In this document: piece after piece, positions 44,568 to 59,665 of the stretch | How the letters are laid out: the number at the start of each line of letters is the position of its first letter | Numbering within the stretch: position 1 is the stretch's first letter | Source: Coniferiporia sulphurascens | Lineage: Eukaryota > Basidiomycota > Agaricomycetes > Hymenochaetales > Hymenochaetaceae | Direction of reading: 5' to 3' | DNA length: 64,000 nt | Assembly (NCBI GenBank): GCA_002794785.1 | Contig: NBBA01000010.1 | Span: forward strand, 620,001 to 684,000 | Made by a program: the position numbers and the translations under genes | Notes under the pieces: model-generated | The model's database searches: none | Told to the model about the DNA's origin: nothing | Seen by the model: only the letters and a program-made list of their open reading frames with translations

Positions 44568-46382
44568 TTATTTCTGTGTACTCCGCATGATGTTCTCAAG
44601 CGCGATGAACGCCTCTTCTCTGGATAGTGGGAGTCGTGCCGGCGAGACGTCACCTCCGTTGGACATCGTGGCATGAACGACGAGACGTGCGATCACCTCG
44701 CCCAGCTCAACAAGGCAGGCGGCGACAATCAGCCTTGTGTATCAACTTCTAGTGAGCAACTTAAACTTCTAGTATGAGGAAGCAACACACCATATAATAA
44801 TCCACGTGATGCGCTCCATCGCAGAGCCATTCAGATGGTTGTGTATGAGGTCAAGCTATTCGATGATCAGAAAATCGCGTTTAGTGCGAGGTAATTAACA
44901 ATGATAGAACCTACCAAGTCCGACGCGACCGCGAGCTTCTCGTTGAGGACTTGTACCCTAGGCCCGATTTCCATGTACTCGCGTACGGCATCGTAGAGGT
45001 CCTTCAGGCTCGCCTCGCTCCAGAAGAGCTCGGGTACGTCAAGCACGTTCGACACGAGGTTCACGTCACGACGTAATTGGAAGAGACGCCCTGTGAGCCG
45101 CAGCGCGTCGCGTCGCCGCAAACGCAGTTCACCTGTACTTGCGAGCGTCCGTGGGATCGCGACTGTACGCGGGTCGGCGAGCACTTGCGCTGCTTTTGAT
45201 TCGTATCTTGCGAGTAGGGTCGACTGCGCGAGCGCGTGGGCGATAGAGAGCTTGAGCAAATGTGAAGGTGATTTGAAAGCTGTAGTTTATTATTTTGAGT
45301 TCGTGAAGGAAAGAGGAAAAGTATGGTAACGCACTGAAAAGGTCGTTATAGATCCGGGGATAGGCCGCATTAGGGTCATACTAAAGAAACGATTTAATTC
45401 TCATTCAACACATGCCCAGTGTGCGAGAGACTGACTGTGTAGTGGCATTCCTCCACTTCCCAATCATCTTCTTCTATCCTGCGCGTCAACGTTCCCGCGG
45501 TATCGATATCGTCAATGACTGCCCGCTCCTGACTTTCTTGAAGCCCCAAGAACACGACGACGCCATACGCGAAAAAGATGACTTCCGCAATATTTTCATC
45601 CGACATTGGTTTAACTCTTGGCTGTCTCTGCTCTGCAGCGCTCGCGGCAATAGGTCGGCGCGTATCTTCTGGAGAACTTGAAGGGATGAATCCATCGAAT
45701 GAATAGTCCTCGTTTCCGTCGTCTGATGTGAAGTAGGTACCCTCGTAGCCGTTTTCTTCCGCTTCTGATAACCGTGTCAAGAGAGACTTGACTCCAGGCG
45801 ATTTCGCGGGTGCTGATGAGCGCACATTTACATTTGGGTCGTAACCATGAAGGAGAGGCAGATGATACACCTATTCAACCCTGTAAAGCCACAATCCTAT
45901 TCTTAGAGAACGACAGCACTTACGACATACAGCGCCTCATCAAACACGCGAGGGGCAACATTGTGCTCGCGCTTCAAAAACGCAGAGAGAAGCTTCATAC
46001 GTATCCCCTCCGCAACACAGTACGCAGTGAGACGGCGGTAACCCGAGCGGTTGCGCTCGACCTTGCTCATGCGTTCTCCCGCGCTCTTGTAGTCGAGGCG
46101 GCCCTTGAGCGTGACGAGCGTCTCGCTGCTCTCATCCTCGAGCTCACCAAGGAGCGGCTTCGTCTGCGGCTCGGAAGGCAGCACGACGAGCTTCGTCGAC
46201 GTCTTCGACGTGCGCTGTGCTTTGGGTGCGCCGTCCAGGCCCGGGTGAGCACCGCTGCCGACGCCACCGCTCGGCCGTCGGGCGGACACACCCGACTCTG
46301 GGATTGTGGATAAGACAGGGCGCCCTGAGCGTGATAGCAGACCAGGTCCAGGAGTTTTTCTGCTCGACGATGGGCGCGACAT
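44568..46382 (-). CDS. RMD1/DUF155 (YagE) family protein
   Basis: This family includes yeast Rmd1 and human mitochondrial RMND1. Their function is partly known: meiotic division in yeast, mitochondrial translation in man. The N-terminal ~90 residues are Ser/Pro-rich and look disordered. The conserved domain begins VERNRSGYRRLTAYCVAEGI, goes on with VAPRVFDEALYVV, then DENIAEVIFFAYGVVVFLGL. Late blocks are YDPNAAYPRIYNDLF, LLKLSIAHALAQSTLLARYE, RRRDALRLTGRLFQLRRDVN and LDVPELFWSEASLKDLYDAV. After two introns come IHNHLNGSAMERITWIIIW and LIVAACLVELGEVIARLVV, one C-terminal membrane helix as in the family. Stop at 44568-44570. At least five introns are placed with the frame kept. Confidence 0.87.
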
Positions 46383-46909
46383 CGTGAATACGGAGGCGGT
46401 CGTCCGCAGTCCGTGTTGCGCACAGCGGACCGGCGGCAGAGAACATTTATGTTACTAAAAGTCACGGAAACCCGTCACACTGACGTCAGGCCGGGTTCAC
46501 CACTCACTGGCAGATTTAATGCCTTACGACGGCGGACACCAACGAACAGATGGTAAGTGCCCGTGCGACTTCGAACCTTTCTTTTTACAAGACGAAAACC
46601 TGGGATTGTCCATTCTTTTTGAATTCTACGCTAGCATTATACACACAGACCGGTTCAGACTTCACAACTGGGGAGACATGAGCTATACTATATCAAGGGA
46701 TAGGAAAGGTTTTAAGCAGGATGGGAAGAAAAGGCGTGTGCGCCTTTAGAAGCACGAGGGATAGCGAATCAAGTCGATGTTGCAGATAAGATTTGAGGAA
46801 AGGGCGTGAGGAGGCGTCCGTGAGGAAAGGATGGCGTGACCAAAGACAACGAAATTCAGAGTATGAAGTGTGTCCATAAAGAGTCCACAGTATCAACTCA
46901 TTCGAACGT
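46383..46909. other. Intergenic between RMD1-like and GFA1
   Basis: Holds the promoter of the RMD1-like gene and the 3' flank of GFA1. No gene seen. Confidence 0.5.
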
Positions 46910-49245
<2,336 letters not shown>

Positions 49246-50701
49246 CGTGAAGTAAGATCTAGCGCCAGCATCAGCTCTCGTGTTCGCCTCGCTCGCTCGC
49301 TCGCTGCTTTCTCAAGAACACACCTGCGTTAACGGAGGGGACGAAGGGAATAGAGGTGCGGTCTACAGCACGAGCAACCTCGCTAATTATAGGGAGGGCG
49401 CCGTGACGACGCGTGACGGATGCGTTACTCGCTCGCCCTGGACCCTGCACTGCTGCACCGCGACTGCGGCGGCGCACGCACAGCACTCGCTTTCTTCTGC
49501 TCCTGCTTTCTGCCGTGTGCACCGCTGCATGATTAGCGGCGCTGTGCAAGCCCGAGTTCGCTTGGTTGGACGAGGTCTATTTGTGAATACGTGGCTGGTC
49601 AAGATTACTGCTAATCCGCGGTCTTTCCTTGCCGTACGAGCTCCTCTGGGATGCGTTTGGGCCGATCTGAGAACGTCTAATGGTTCTATCTTTACTTTGC
49701 TTCAAGCTGATCTCACCGACTAGCAAAAACGGTCATCAATCGCCGAGAACATGACGGCGCTGGTTTCCACCCGAGCGAATCTACACCTATACTAAATCTA
49801 AATCTGAAACCCGCCCACACCTTCCACCATCGACGCTCAATTCCGTCTTCTGGCCAAGCGCTGATAGGCGGTTTATGCGCTCCATTTTTGAGAAAGCCGT
49901 GCACTCAAAGCACTCGGCGAGGGAACGTGCTTTCCTCTTATACGCTTCACGAACGTTCTTGTTTTGCCGAAGACCTGGAAAAGCTCGGAGTACTCGGCAT
50001 GCCAAGACGCTATTCTGGCTCTCGAACTAGTTTGTGATTGGATGAATTACGTCTGTCTTCCGTCCGCGACGCCGATTGTGAGCCGAGTGGTCTTATGCTA
50101 TTCGGGGCGTGCCATCGAATAATTGGGGGCCGAACCGCAATAGTCGCCCCGCCAGACTTCAAAGTTTTATAGAAGAACCCATTCTTCCACCCTCTTGTGC
50201 TTTTTAAAAATCTTGGGGCAATCTTTCATCAAGGCCCCAGCCGCCCACCGCTCTGATGTTGTTATTTAAAACTCCCGGGACGAAAGAAAATAGCTGGGGA
50301 AGCCGGCGGCGAACACGCGAATTCCATGCTTACATCAGCTTTTAGGTTCCAGAACCTCATTTTATGCGAACGCGTGCGGTATCTTCTTTCACGACCGACG
50401 CGGTATCGAAGTTTAATACAGTCTAGGCCTCGTTGCAGCAAAGTCTTGCTTACTGACTGTATGCGTACGTGTTCTTGCAGCGTGCGCAAGTATTCTAGGC
50501 TTGTTAGATGCAATTTATCGGTTCTACAACATGTCCGTGCTACTCAGAATTCCGACGACTTACACCCTTCCGAACAAATTCGCGATTTCATCAAGATCCC
50601 TAAAACGCGGGAAACACCCCCGCACCCCGCACCTGACCTCACGTCCCCTAACGCCCGTGTACGTGCGTCATCCCAGCTGGGACTGGAAAACTCTAGGCAG
50701 C
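49246..50701. other. 1.45 kb upstream of GFA1, no gene recognised
   Basis: It contains the GFA1 promoter/5' UTR and the 3' flank of AIP1. Open frames here overlap each other on both strands without family resemblance. CGCTCGCTCGCTCGCTGC (about 49291) is a short CGCT repeat. Confidence 0.45.
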
Positions 50702-53481
50702 CTACAGCTTCACTTCCCACACGCGTACGCATCCGTCCGCACCCGCGGACGCCAGTCGTTCGATACCTTTGTCCTTACCCGCACCAAGCCACACAACGCT
50801 GTTCACGCCGCCCGGGCCCGCATGCCGGATGGGCACATTCTTGAGTGGCGCGGCGACGTTCCATATGATAACGCTTGCGTCGAGCGAACCAGATGCAATG
50901 TGCGTGCCTGTCGGTGCCCACGCGAGCGAGTTAATGCGCGATGCGTGGTTAGTCCAACGTGTCTCGACGGCCTGATGTTGACCCGACAGAGTTAGAGTTG
51001 GGATAGTTGAAAGAAAAAAATGAAAAACGAGAGGCCGACCTTCTTTTCTTCTACATTAAACAGGGTGATTTTCCCTAAGACCTGAAGACATGGGAAAATT
51101 TAGAATTCCGGAATTCATAGCCGGGTTGAATACATGAACTGAAGCACTTACGTCGCCCGCGACGAGAAGCTTCCCGTCGATGGAAAAGGCGAGGGCGCTG
51201 ACGGTCCCCCTGGGTGTATCAAGCGTGCTCGCCTCTTTTAGCGCAGCTCCGTCCCAGGAATAGAGGTGAACCTTCTTGTCCTGTACGACGTAGTAGATCA
51301 ATAAGCGAGACTCTCAATTTTTGGGGAAGTAGACGCGAGACTGATACATCTGGGCAGTAGATGTCACAAGGAAATGAACTCACATCCCCTCCGACTGCAA
51401 CAATTTTACCGGTAGTTGCTATTCCGTCAGGCTGATAGCTTACCGAGAGTTGTGCGACTCGCTGGTTCGAGCGGAAGGCCTCGATTGCGTTGATCTCCGA
51501 AACGAATACAGTTCCCTCACTCGAGAATGCCAGTCCCTTCGGCTGAGATTGGAGCTTTGTCGAGGCCTCGCTAATCTTAACGTTATTAACAGTATCGGAA
51601 ACCATCAGTTATTAGAGGGGAAGGGGACGTCGACGTACGTCATACTCTTTGCGTCACTACTGATTTCACGCAGTGTATCGTCAAAGCCGACGCTCAAGAT
51701 GTTCTCATTTGCGCTCACGAGGCCTTTCACAAAACTGGTGTGTCCAACGCCGGATACGAAGTCAGCCGCCCCGCCTGAAGTGTCGTACGAGACGATACGT
51801 CCATCAGCTGTGCCGGCGAAGAACGTCCCGGAGGGTGCGACTGTCGCCGCAGTAATGGCTTTTTGCGGTCCCTGGAGCCGTAAGCTTCGGAGAGAGCTAA
51901 TGATGGGAGAAGACGATAATACGAACGATAATGTACCGTGCAGGTTTGTCGCCCTTGCGCTGGTCGAAGACGTTGACGACGCCCGACATGGACAGAGAGA
52001 CAATGTCTCCATCCGCGCCCCAGGCGTTCCCAACTTGTTGGTTTGCAACGCCCGTTCCAACGGTCCATGTCTGTATTGTCTGTTTGCGCTCGATATCCCC
52101 TTGACGCAATTATCAAAAATTGGCTTCAGCTAAGGACGGGCCGTTTAATGAGACTTGAGGAGAATCTTACAAAGCTTAACGGTCCCATCCATAGAAGACG
52201 TTGCTATCGTCTTGCCGTCCGGACTCCAATTAGCTGACATCTATGATGACAGTTAGGCAAGAGGATCTCATAGGGTGGCCAACGTTACTTACAACGCTGC
52301 CCTTGTGCAAATCGCCGGTGAACTCGCCGACGGTCTCCCCCGTCTTCCCGTCATACAAGAAAACTTTGCTGTCGGATCCGGCACTTGCGAAATGGTCTCC
52401 AGATGGTGAGAATTTTACATCCTGCACAAACTTGCCATGGGTCTTGATGATCTGAAGAGAGACAGGACATATAAATTGCAGATTCCCTCTATCGAGCGGG
52501 CAGAATATGTTACTTTCTCGAATTTGAAGGGAACACCTAGTGAATGGGATGAGTAAGTACTAATCCACTGAGTTTTGGAGAGCATACATTCACCTGTATG
52601 GAAAACAATGGTGCTGTCATCTGAGGCGGTTGCCGCTTTAAAAGGCCGTTGGTGGCGGATGGAAACCGCATTTATCATCTTTACATTATCAGTCAACCCT
52701 GCATAGACATGCAATACTACTCCTTCGTACCTTTGTGTGCCCAGATATCTCCCCAGAGGACGTTCCGGTATCGAACATAAATGCCTTCCCAAAGCTACGT
52801 ATAGTACGGTTAGTAAAAAAGAACAGACTTCGGACTTAAAGTAGTACGTTTCCCGACCGTCTCCTACGGCTATTATGCGTTTACTTTCCCCATCCCATGC
52901 AAGATCGTTCCTTATCAGTGCATATTATCTCAGGATTTCAGCTAGATCACTTGTAATGATGAAAGCCTACACTCTGCCGCTGATTGCTCGATATTCTCCT
53001 TTGAGGATGTTCTCCTCGCCGACCGTGTCCCATACCCTCACTCAAAAGATAACGCTAATAAATGAACAAAACTAAATTCAGAGACCGTATCAGACTTACC
53101 CGTTCCTTCAACGTCCGCAGACGCGCAGTAATAGCCGGTGGGCGAGAACCTCGCGACAGTAACACTCCGCGAGTGACCTGAGTAGGCCTTCGTTATTGAT
53201 TTACCCTTTTGGTGGATTCAGCCGGATGAGTGCGTGATGTAGAAACCTCCGTTATTGCTCTCAAACCTTTAAGTCGTGAATCTAAGATTAATCATATTGG
53301 AGTTAAGCAACTGCATACAATAGGACAAAGCTTGGAGTTGAGGACGTACGATAACTGTTGAGCCATTGGCGTATACGAGCTTGTTGTCTTTGCTGATGTG
53401 GAGCTTTGTGGATACGCCTCTGGCGGTATTAGGGTTAGAAGGGAAGAGAGCAGTCTGAGTGAAAGGTGCGGGAGACGCCAT
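50702..53481 (-). CDS. AIP1: Actin-interacting protein 1 (WD40 repeat)
   Basis: Aip1 works with cofilin to disassemble actin filaments in cortical patches. The start MASPAPFTQTALFPSNPNTA is family-typical, followed by GVSTKLHISKDNKLVYANGS. Many small exons on the minus strand encode WD40 blades: VINAVSIRHQRPFKAATASD, QDVKFSPSGDHFASAGSDSK with VFLYDGKTGETVGEF, GVANQQVGNAWGADGDIVSL, AITAATVAPSGTFFAGTADG, SVGFDDTLREIS, FVSEINAIEAFRSNQRVAQL, KVHLYSWDGAALKEASTLD, VSALAFSIDGKLLVAGD. The last exon gives RINSLAWAPTGTHIASGSLD, GPGGVNSVVWLGAG and ends VRVWEVKL with a stop at 50702-50704. No lesion was seen, but exon borders were not all checked for frame. Confidence 0.92.
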
Positions 53482-54028
53482 CGTTCGGAATCAGCGTTAT
53501 GGGTGTCCCAGCTCAATTCGAGCCAATCTGAAGCTTGCGTTGAGGGATCCGGGAAGTAGCAAATAGTTTTTGGTAACGCGAGAGACGAGTTTGAAGCTAG
53601 ATAGTCAAGATGAAGGCTAAGGATTGAAAGCTGCGGACTCGGTGCTGCGATCGCGATGGAGCGTGATCCGTGTCGGGTGTGATCTGCGTGCGATCCCAGA
53701 TAGGCAGGCATATTCCTTAATATGGAAGGTAAGAGTTGAAATTCAGATGCAAAGGGGTCCAGATTGTACGTAGTGCATATAGCCAGCCCACTACGTGTAA
53801 ATTTGCAGTATGAACGTCCAATCGTTGTTATAAATCCGTATATACGTACTTCCACCCTCCTGACAAATCTCCATCAAGCAACACGAATACATGCACGCCA
53901 ATCGAGAAACGCAACCAACAAATTAGAAGTCCTAGAGGGCTCAGGTTATCGAGGCATCGTGTAATTATACTACGGAGAAAGAAAAAAAAGTTCGAGCAAG
54001 TCCTGGAAGAAAGCCTAAGAGAAATAAA
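53482..54028. other. Intergenic between AIP1 and SEC2
   Basis: Holds the AIP1 promoter and SEC2 3' flank. No gene recognised. Confidence 0.5.
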
Positions 54029-57000
54029 TCACGCGCGTACCCCACCTACGCGTGCCCAGTACATGTCCTCGCGCAGCCGCACGATCTCCTTCCATGTGCG
54101 CTCCTCCCACGTCGCGTCGCCGACGAAGTGCGCATTAGCGTCAAGGTCGGAATCGCGCCCCCATTTTTCGTCGCGTTGTCGCGTCTGCTTCTCGTCCATC
54201 TCATCCATTCTTCCGTTGCCTTCCGCGTCCCCGTAGTCTGACACGGAGGGCCGCACTGCGTGGTCCGCGCGACGCGGTGGCGGCGGCGGAGGCGAACGCG
54301 CCGCGTCGCTGCTTATGCGTGGTTTTTCTTCCGGCGTAGACTTCGACCCGACCTCTTCCACGGTCTTGTGCGCATCCATAGGATCTTTCTCAAACACAGG
54401 CGGCGGTGGGGGAGTCGATACAACCATGCGGGCGGCTGCGCGGCGTGGAACAGGCGGGGGTGCAGGTGACCCTGACTGCGGTGAGTGTGCTGCGAGATTC
54501 AGCGGCACGATTGCGCCGAGCGAGCCTGACCGCGAGTGAGTCCTGTAGTGTGGCGTGCTCGGGCGCGAGTCGGGCAGCGGGACAGTACGCGGAGAACGCG
54601 GAAGCGGCGGTGAGTGAGGGGGCGGGGAACGCGGCGGTGGCGGCGAGCCGGCCCGCGTCGCACGTGGAGGCAAAGAGCGAGATGTGCGCGGGGAGAGCGG
54701 GGCCGTAGGAGACAGTGGGGCGGTAGGGGAGCGCGGTGAACGTGGAGAACGCGGAGAACGGGGCGAACGAGGAGGTGTAGAGCCCGAGGCGCTGGCGTTC
54801 GCTGCCATCGTTGGAGAGCTTGGCTGCGACGGTGGGAGGTGAATGAACTCCTCTACAGGAGTGGTAAATTCGTCGCCAGCCCCACTCAGTGCAGAAGAAG
54901 ACTGGCTGACGGAGACCGACATGCGATTAGCAGGCGCTAGAGTGGCCTTGACGGGCGGTGCGACTGGTGTCATTTCGCTCGACTCGGACTTGTTGGCATC
55001 CATGGGCGAATCCGAGACGTTTTCGTCAGGCTTAGCGACTTTCTCCTCGCTACTCTCGTTTGTGTTCGCGCGTGCTCCGGCGCCCCGGTCGTTACTGCGT
55101 CGGGGCAGGGGCGGGGGCACAACAACGCGCAAGCCCTCCGACGGGGACGGCTTCGGATCCAGTTCGAGCTTCGGAAGGGGTTCGACTGGTGCAGTAGCGG
55201 CCTCTTTTTCCTTCTCTGCAGGGCGTACAGGAGAAACAGGCTGGCTCCTCAGCGCGCCACTCGCCATGCCCCACAAGCTACCGACACTCGCTCCGACGCT
55301 GCTCATTTTCGAGCGACGCCGTGGCGGGAGAGGTGGAGCCTTCTCTCTCTCTGCTTGCGGCTTCTGCGGGGGCACAGGGTGACTGAGCTGCAGCGTGCTG
55401 GTGCTGTTCACTGAGTAAACGCTCGCAGATGAGACAGAAGGCGCATGCCCGAGAGTAGGCGCACTCTCATCCCAGACGCGATCGATCACACCGGCACGAA
55501 CGTACGCCCACAGCGAGCATGTCGTGCGTAGGCGCGAGAGACACCAGCCTGAGGTACAAAGCGGATAACAAGTTGGCTTTTGCGCGCCTTGGTTAGGGTT
55601 TGCTGGTGCCTGCGGCTGTGCGAGTCGGAAGATGTACACTGTGGGCGGACTCGCGGGAGAGCCGGGGTTGGAGGAAGCGTATGGAGGTGGTGTGAGCGGT
55701 GGAGAGGGCGCCGCGGATACACCGTTGCTTGACAGCGGGTTTTTAAAAAGCGATGTCGACCAGTTGCTGGTATTTCGCGTGAGGGAAAGCGAGGATAGTG
55801 GGTGCGATGGCGGTGGTGGAGGTAGGCCATGTTCTTGCTTCGCTGGGAAGAGATGCGTGCCGCAGAGAGCGCAGGATGGACCTGTATGAGATCCTGGTAT
55901 CATGGATTGCAGTGTAGATGAAGAGTCGATGAAAAGTGTAGACGTGGGTACAGGTTCGATGACAAGTTGACCACTGTAAATTGCTGCAAGTACGGACCGA
56001 CGCGACAACCAGTTCAGAGAAGGAGCGAGATCAAGCCGTACGGTCGGATCCCTGAATAGTCTATTAGCACTGAGGTACTCAAGTAGCGACTATATAACTT
56101 ACGAATCTTCCGTCTGTATCCGCGCTAGGAAGGGAAGCGGCATGATTGTCGATATATGGGGCGGACTGAGTGAAGACGGCCGTATGGAACGCAAATGGGC
56201 AACAAACAGCAAGAACTCCTGATACGGTGCATGCGAGCTGAGGAGCTTAAGGGACATCGGAGAGGCAATCGGAGCATGCTCTACAAACTTTCCCTTTTCC
56301 ATTAGAGCCCGGAGCCTGACGTTCTCGTCTGCGGTACGGTCTTTTTCATCGCGTATAGTTTGCATTTGGGTCTGCATCATGCCGACGGCCTCTTCCGCGC
56401 TTTTAAGGGCCATCTCTGCATCGACGACCTTGCGCTCGCTCATTGCACGCCCGAAACGCGCCTCTGCAACCATTTTGTTCGCCTGATCAAACAGGTTCGC
56501 GCTGAGGTCATCGAGCTCCTGCTCGATGTTTTGCCGCGCGGACTCTGCTTGACCACGCGCAGCGGCTTCATCAGTCGCACGTTCCATGAGGCGCGTGAGC
56601 TCGGCGGTGACATGCGCCTTCTCGACATAGAGACCCGTGTTGAGTGCAGCAAGATGTTGTGCGCGTTCGATCTCGAGGTGCGAGATTTTGAGTGAGCTTG
56701 TGCGTGCAGCGGACGACGAGATGTGCAATTCATCCTCAAGGTCGGAGACACGATCGTACGACTTGACGAGCTTGCCATTCAGTTGGGTGACCTGCGAAAT
56801 TAGATCCTGAATCTGCGCACGCAGAGAGGTGATGACCTGCGCCTGGGCATCATCAAGTACGTCCTTGTCGTCGTGTCTGTCGAGGAGGGTGGGAGAGCTA
56901 CTTGCAGCGACGCTCACAGGGGGCGTCATATTACCGGGGTCGATGCCGTTGGCAACGAGGGACATGACGCGCAACGGAGAAGGACGACGGCGGCGACGAA

Positions 57001-57055
57001 GTTTGTTCGTGGTGCGCTGCTTTGTGCTGGCGATCGTAGCCGTTTTCGCGGGCAT
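54029..57055 (-). CDS. SEC2: Sec2-type Rab guanine nucleotide exchange factor
   Basis: Sec2/Rabin8 proteins activate the Rab GTPase Sec4/Rab8 on secretory vesicles. Two exons, 57055-56103 and 56051-54029 (intron GTAAGT...CAG), give 991 aa in frame. Residues ~75-260 are one long coiled coil. It includes VITSLRAQIQDLISQVTQLN and the exchange signature QELDDLSANLFDQANKMVAE, as in the Sec2p domain. A cysteine-bearing middle region (CALCGTHLF, then YPLCTSGWCLSRLRTTCSLW, YVRAGVIDRVWDE) matches the basidiomycete form of the C-terminal Sec2 region. The last ~450 residues are a disordered Ser/Pro/Arg tail with PRSPRSPRSPRSPRSP repeats, likely a phosphorylation target. Start chosen at MPAKTATIAS; an upstream in-frame codon at 57235 is not an ATG. 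Opposite-strand frames over the Pro-rich tail are shadows. Confidence 0.88.
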
Positions 57056-57830
57056 GTCGCGTATGTGTTTACGTAACGATGACAACGTTACCCTCTCCCA
57101 CCTACGGACCGCAGCGTCTAAATGGTGGACGAATTTGCAGATTGACGACGACCGACCGTGGCGGCAGTGCCAGTGAGCTCGGGGCTTTCTCTTCGGCGGT
57201 AGATTGGTACTATCTTGCTCGCAATCCAGCCCCATCCATCACGCTTTTAACCCCCCGGCCACGGGCGAGCCTCAAGGCAGACGACAAAAGCGAACAAGCC
57301 TTCAAGCCCACAAAGGGGGCTCCCGCCTCGTGTCTATCACCTAATGCAGGGTAGACCTCTCCATCGTTCTGAAATACCCCCGTACGAAGCTCGCTATTCC
57401 ATATCACGAAGGGCCAGGAGGTACCTGAGAAAACATGGCGGCCTTCTTTGGCCGCGAAAGGTCACACTTTCACTATTCGGCCTCGTTTTTTCAATGGGCA
57501 AGTCCAATGGTCCGATGGTTCGACTACTAGAACTGATCCAACCGGATCTGATAGAGAAGACGATCCAAATAAGGGTCATTTTTGCAATTCATTGCGTTCT
57601 TCTGCGGGCCATGAGCTGATCTTTCGGTTTATTTGTGGGCGCAATGACGATCTTGATGCGCTTAACCGGCATCCTATTCGCATTCGCATTCGCACCGTTC
57701 AGGTCAGTAATTAGGAAAAAATCAAGAATGGCCAAAGCGCGTCCTAATTAAAGCATATTACAGTCGATTTCGAATACAGAATCATCATCTTTGAATTCCT
57801 TCACTATCGTAAAATCTTCACACACACCCA
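57056..57830. other. Upstream region of SEC2
   Basis: No gene recognised. It holds the SEC2 promoter and the 3' flank of the Gly/Gln-rich gene. Confidence 0.5.
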
Positions 57831-59319
57831 TCACTGACGCCCAGTATATGCGCCCATGCCTGCGTTCTCCCGACGTGACCCCGCTGTTTGTTCTAGTTGT
57901 TGCGCATCTTGAAGGTCGCGCTGCGCGACGCCACGGCTCTCTCGCTCCAGGCCCTTCGCCCTCATGGGCTCATGGCTGAACAGCATGCCGGCCGCTTGCT
58001 GCAACTTGCCAGTTAGAATATCTGATGTCCCCGACCCCGCGCCAACGCCTTTCCCTGCGGCCCCATGTTGGGCTCCTGCTCCTCCCTGCGCACCCCCCGC
58101 TCCTCCCTGTGCACCCTGCGCTCCTCCCTGCGCACCTGTTCCTCCTTGCGCTCCCGCTCCTCCTTGCGTCCCTACTCCTCCCAATGCTGCTCCACCCTGC
58201 GCCCCCGTCGGTCCATTACCAGGTTGTGCGCCATAATTACCGGTCCCGGCGCCGGCGCCCTGATTAGTCCCGCCGAAATGGCCGTGCTGAGGCTGCTGTC
58301 CCGCTCCAACCCCGCCACCACCTACCCCTTGTCCGGCGTTCATGCCTTCAGGGCCTGCCCCGTATTGATTGTCCGCTCCGCCTCCATAACCTGCATTGTT
58401 GTTTCCTCCCCTACCGGCGGCGGCACCCAATCCGGCACCTCCTTCGGCCCCGCGACCGAATTCGTTAAAACCATCCCGGCCAGCTCCGTAGTTGTGGCCT
58501 GCACCAGGACCCTGGCTGGCCTGATTCTGGCCGCCTCCGCCGGCTTCGTAACCACCTTGGCCGGCTTCGTATCCGCCGGCCCCCTGATTATCCTGGTTGT
58601 AGCCACCTTGGCCGGCACCGTGTTGAGTATTTGGCACGGCCCCGTAGCCGGCCTGATTACCGGCGTTACCCGCGCCGCCGCCGCCACCGCCACCGCCGAA
58701 ACGTTCATGCTGGCCTCCGGTATGACGTTCGCCTTCATAGCTTGCTCCGGCTCCTGCAGCGTCCCGTAAAGCGCCCTGGCCGGAGCCCGGATGTTGGTCA
58801 TACTGGCCCTGTTGGTTATGCTGGCTTTGTTGGCCATGCTGGTCTTGTTGGCCACGCTGACCTTGTTGGTCATACTGGCCTTGCTGGCCGTGGGAGCCGT
58901 GCGTGTGTTGCCGCTCGCCCTCGTGTCCTGCTCCAGCCCCAGCGGCATGAGCATTCGGGTCTGAGCCCTGGAAGCGCTGGCCCTGGCCACGCCCGGTAGC
59001 ATCTCCGCGATCGGGGTGTACTGGTGGCGGCGCATGCTCGTACCCTGCGCCGGGTCCTGTGGACTGCATGTTTCCGGGAACGCCAGTGTTGGAGTGGCCT
59101 GCGGGCCCGCGCTGCGCGTTGTTGCCGAACTCGTTATCGTACTCGTTGCGCATTCCTGGTCCGCCTGACTGTTTACCCATGGCACCGGGTCCGCCAGTCT
59201 GTGCGTTAGTCGGGCGCATGTCCGAGTTGTCGTGATGCTACCAATGATTTCTCAGAATGAAGAGTGAGAGTAGAGAACGAAATAGCACATACCTGTTGGT
59301 CGTATTGTGAGTTCGACAT
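57831..59319 (-). CDS. Gly/Gln-rich low-complexity protein A
   Basis: Exon 1 (59319 to about 59293) encodes MSNSQYDQQ; after an intron the main exon runs to a stop at 57831, about 470 aa. The protein is strikingly repetitive: a Gln/His stretch (QQGQYDQQGQRGQQDQHGQQ) near residues 120-145, Gly-Tyr units (GGYEAGQGGYEAGGGG), and GGAGAQGGTGAQGGAQGAQG near the end. No membrane segment or signal peptide. The C-terminal ~50 residues are ordered-looking and charged (GKLQQAAGMLFSHEPMRAKG, LERESRGVAQRDLQDAQQ). This resembles the G-x-x-x-x-A-x-G...RAKG-E core of CsbD-like stress proteins and recurs in the neighbour at 59666. A hydrophilic, possibly phase-separating stress protein is inferred. Confidence 0.72.
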
Positions 59320-59665
59320 TATTTTTCGAAGATTGTATGAGTATGTGAGGGCTAATTGATTTTTCTTTACTTAAAGTGTAAGCACCTTGGTTCTCTTATA
59401 CTTGAGCTGCACATAAATCCGCGTGTCATGTTTAGTCCGGGTAATACGTCACCACAGTCGGCTCCATGAACGCCAGGGATTATGACAGTCTCAGTGACGC
59501 GCTTACGGCTTCATCCACTACTAACGTCTCCCTTGGAGCTTTGCTATTAATATCAAGGTACAGTCATTAATACATTGTTACAATATTACTGAGACTTTCG
59601 CTCATGGTATTATCCTTTTGCAGAAAGAAAAGCCTGTTCAAGGCTAATAACTGCTCCAAGATTAC
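59320..59665. other. Promoter region of protein A / 3' flank of protein B
   Basis: 346 bp, no gene. Both flanking genes are on the minus strand. Confidence 0.5.

Noticed and set aside
46565..46585. tRNA on the minus strand (GGTTCGAAGTC resembles a B box)
   Set aside because: No A box at the right distance and no cloverleaf could be drawn.
54843..55382. A 179-aa plus-strand gene opposite SEC2
   Set aside because: Antisense of the Pro/Ser-rich tail; composition mirrors the sense strand.
58065..58769. Plus-strand 234-aa gene opposite the Gly/Gln-rich protein
   Set aside because: Long stop-free antisense frames are expected over GC-rich repeats; the sense frame is longer and has a start, an intron and a conserved end.
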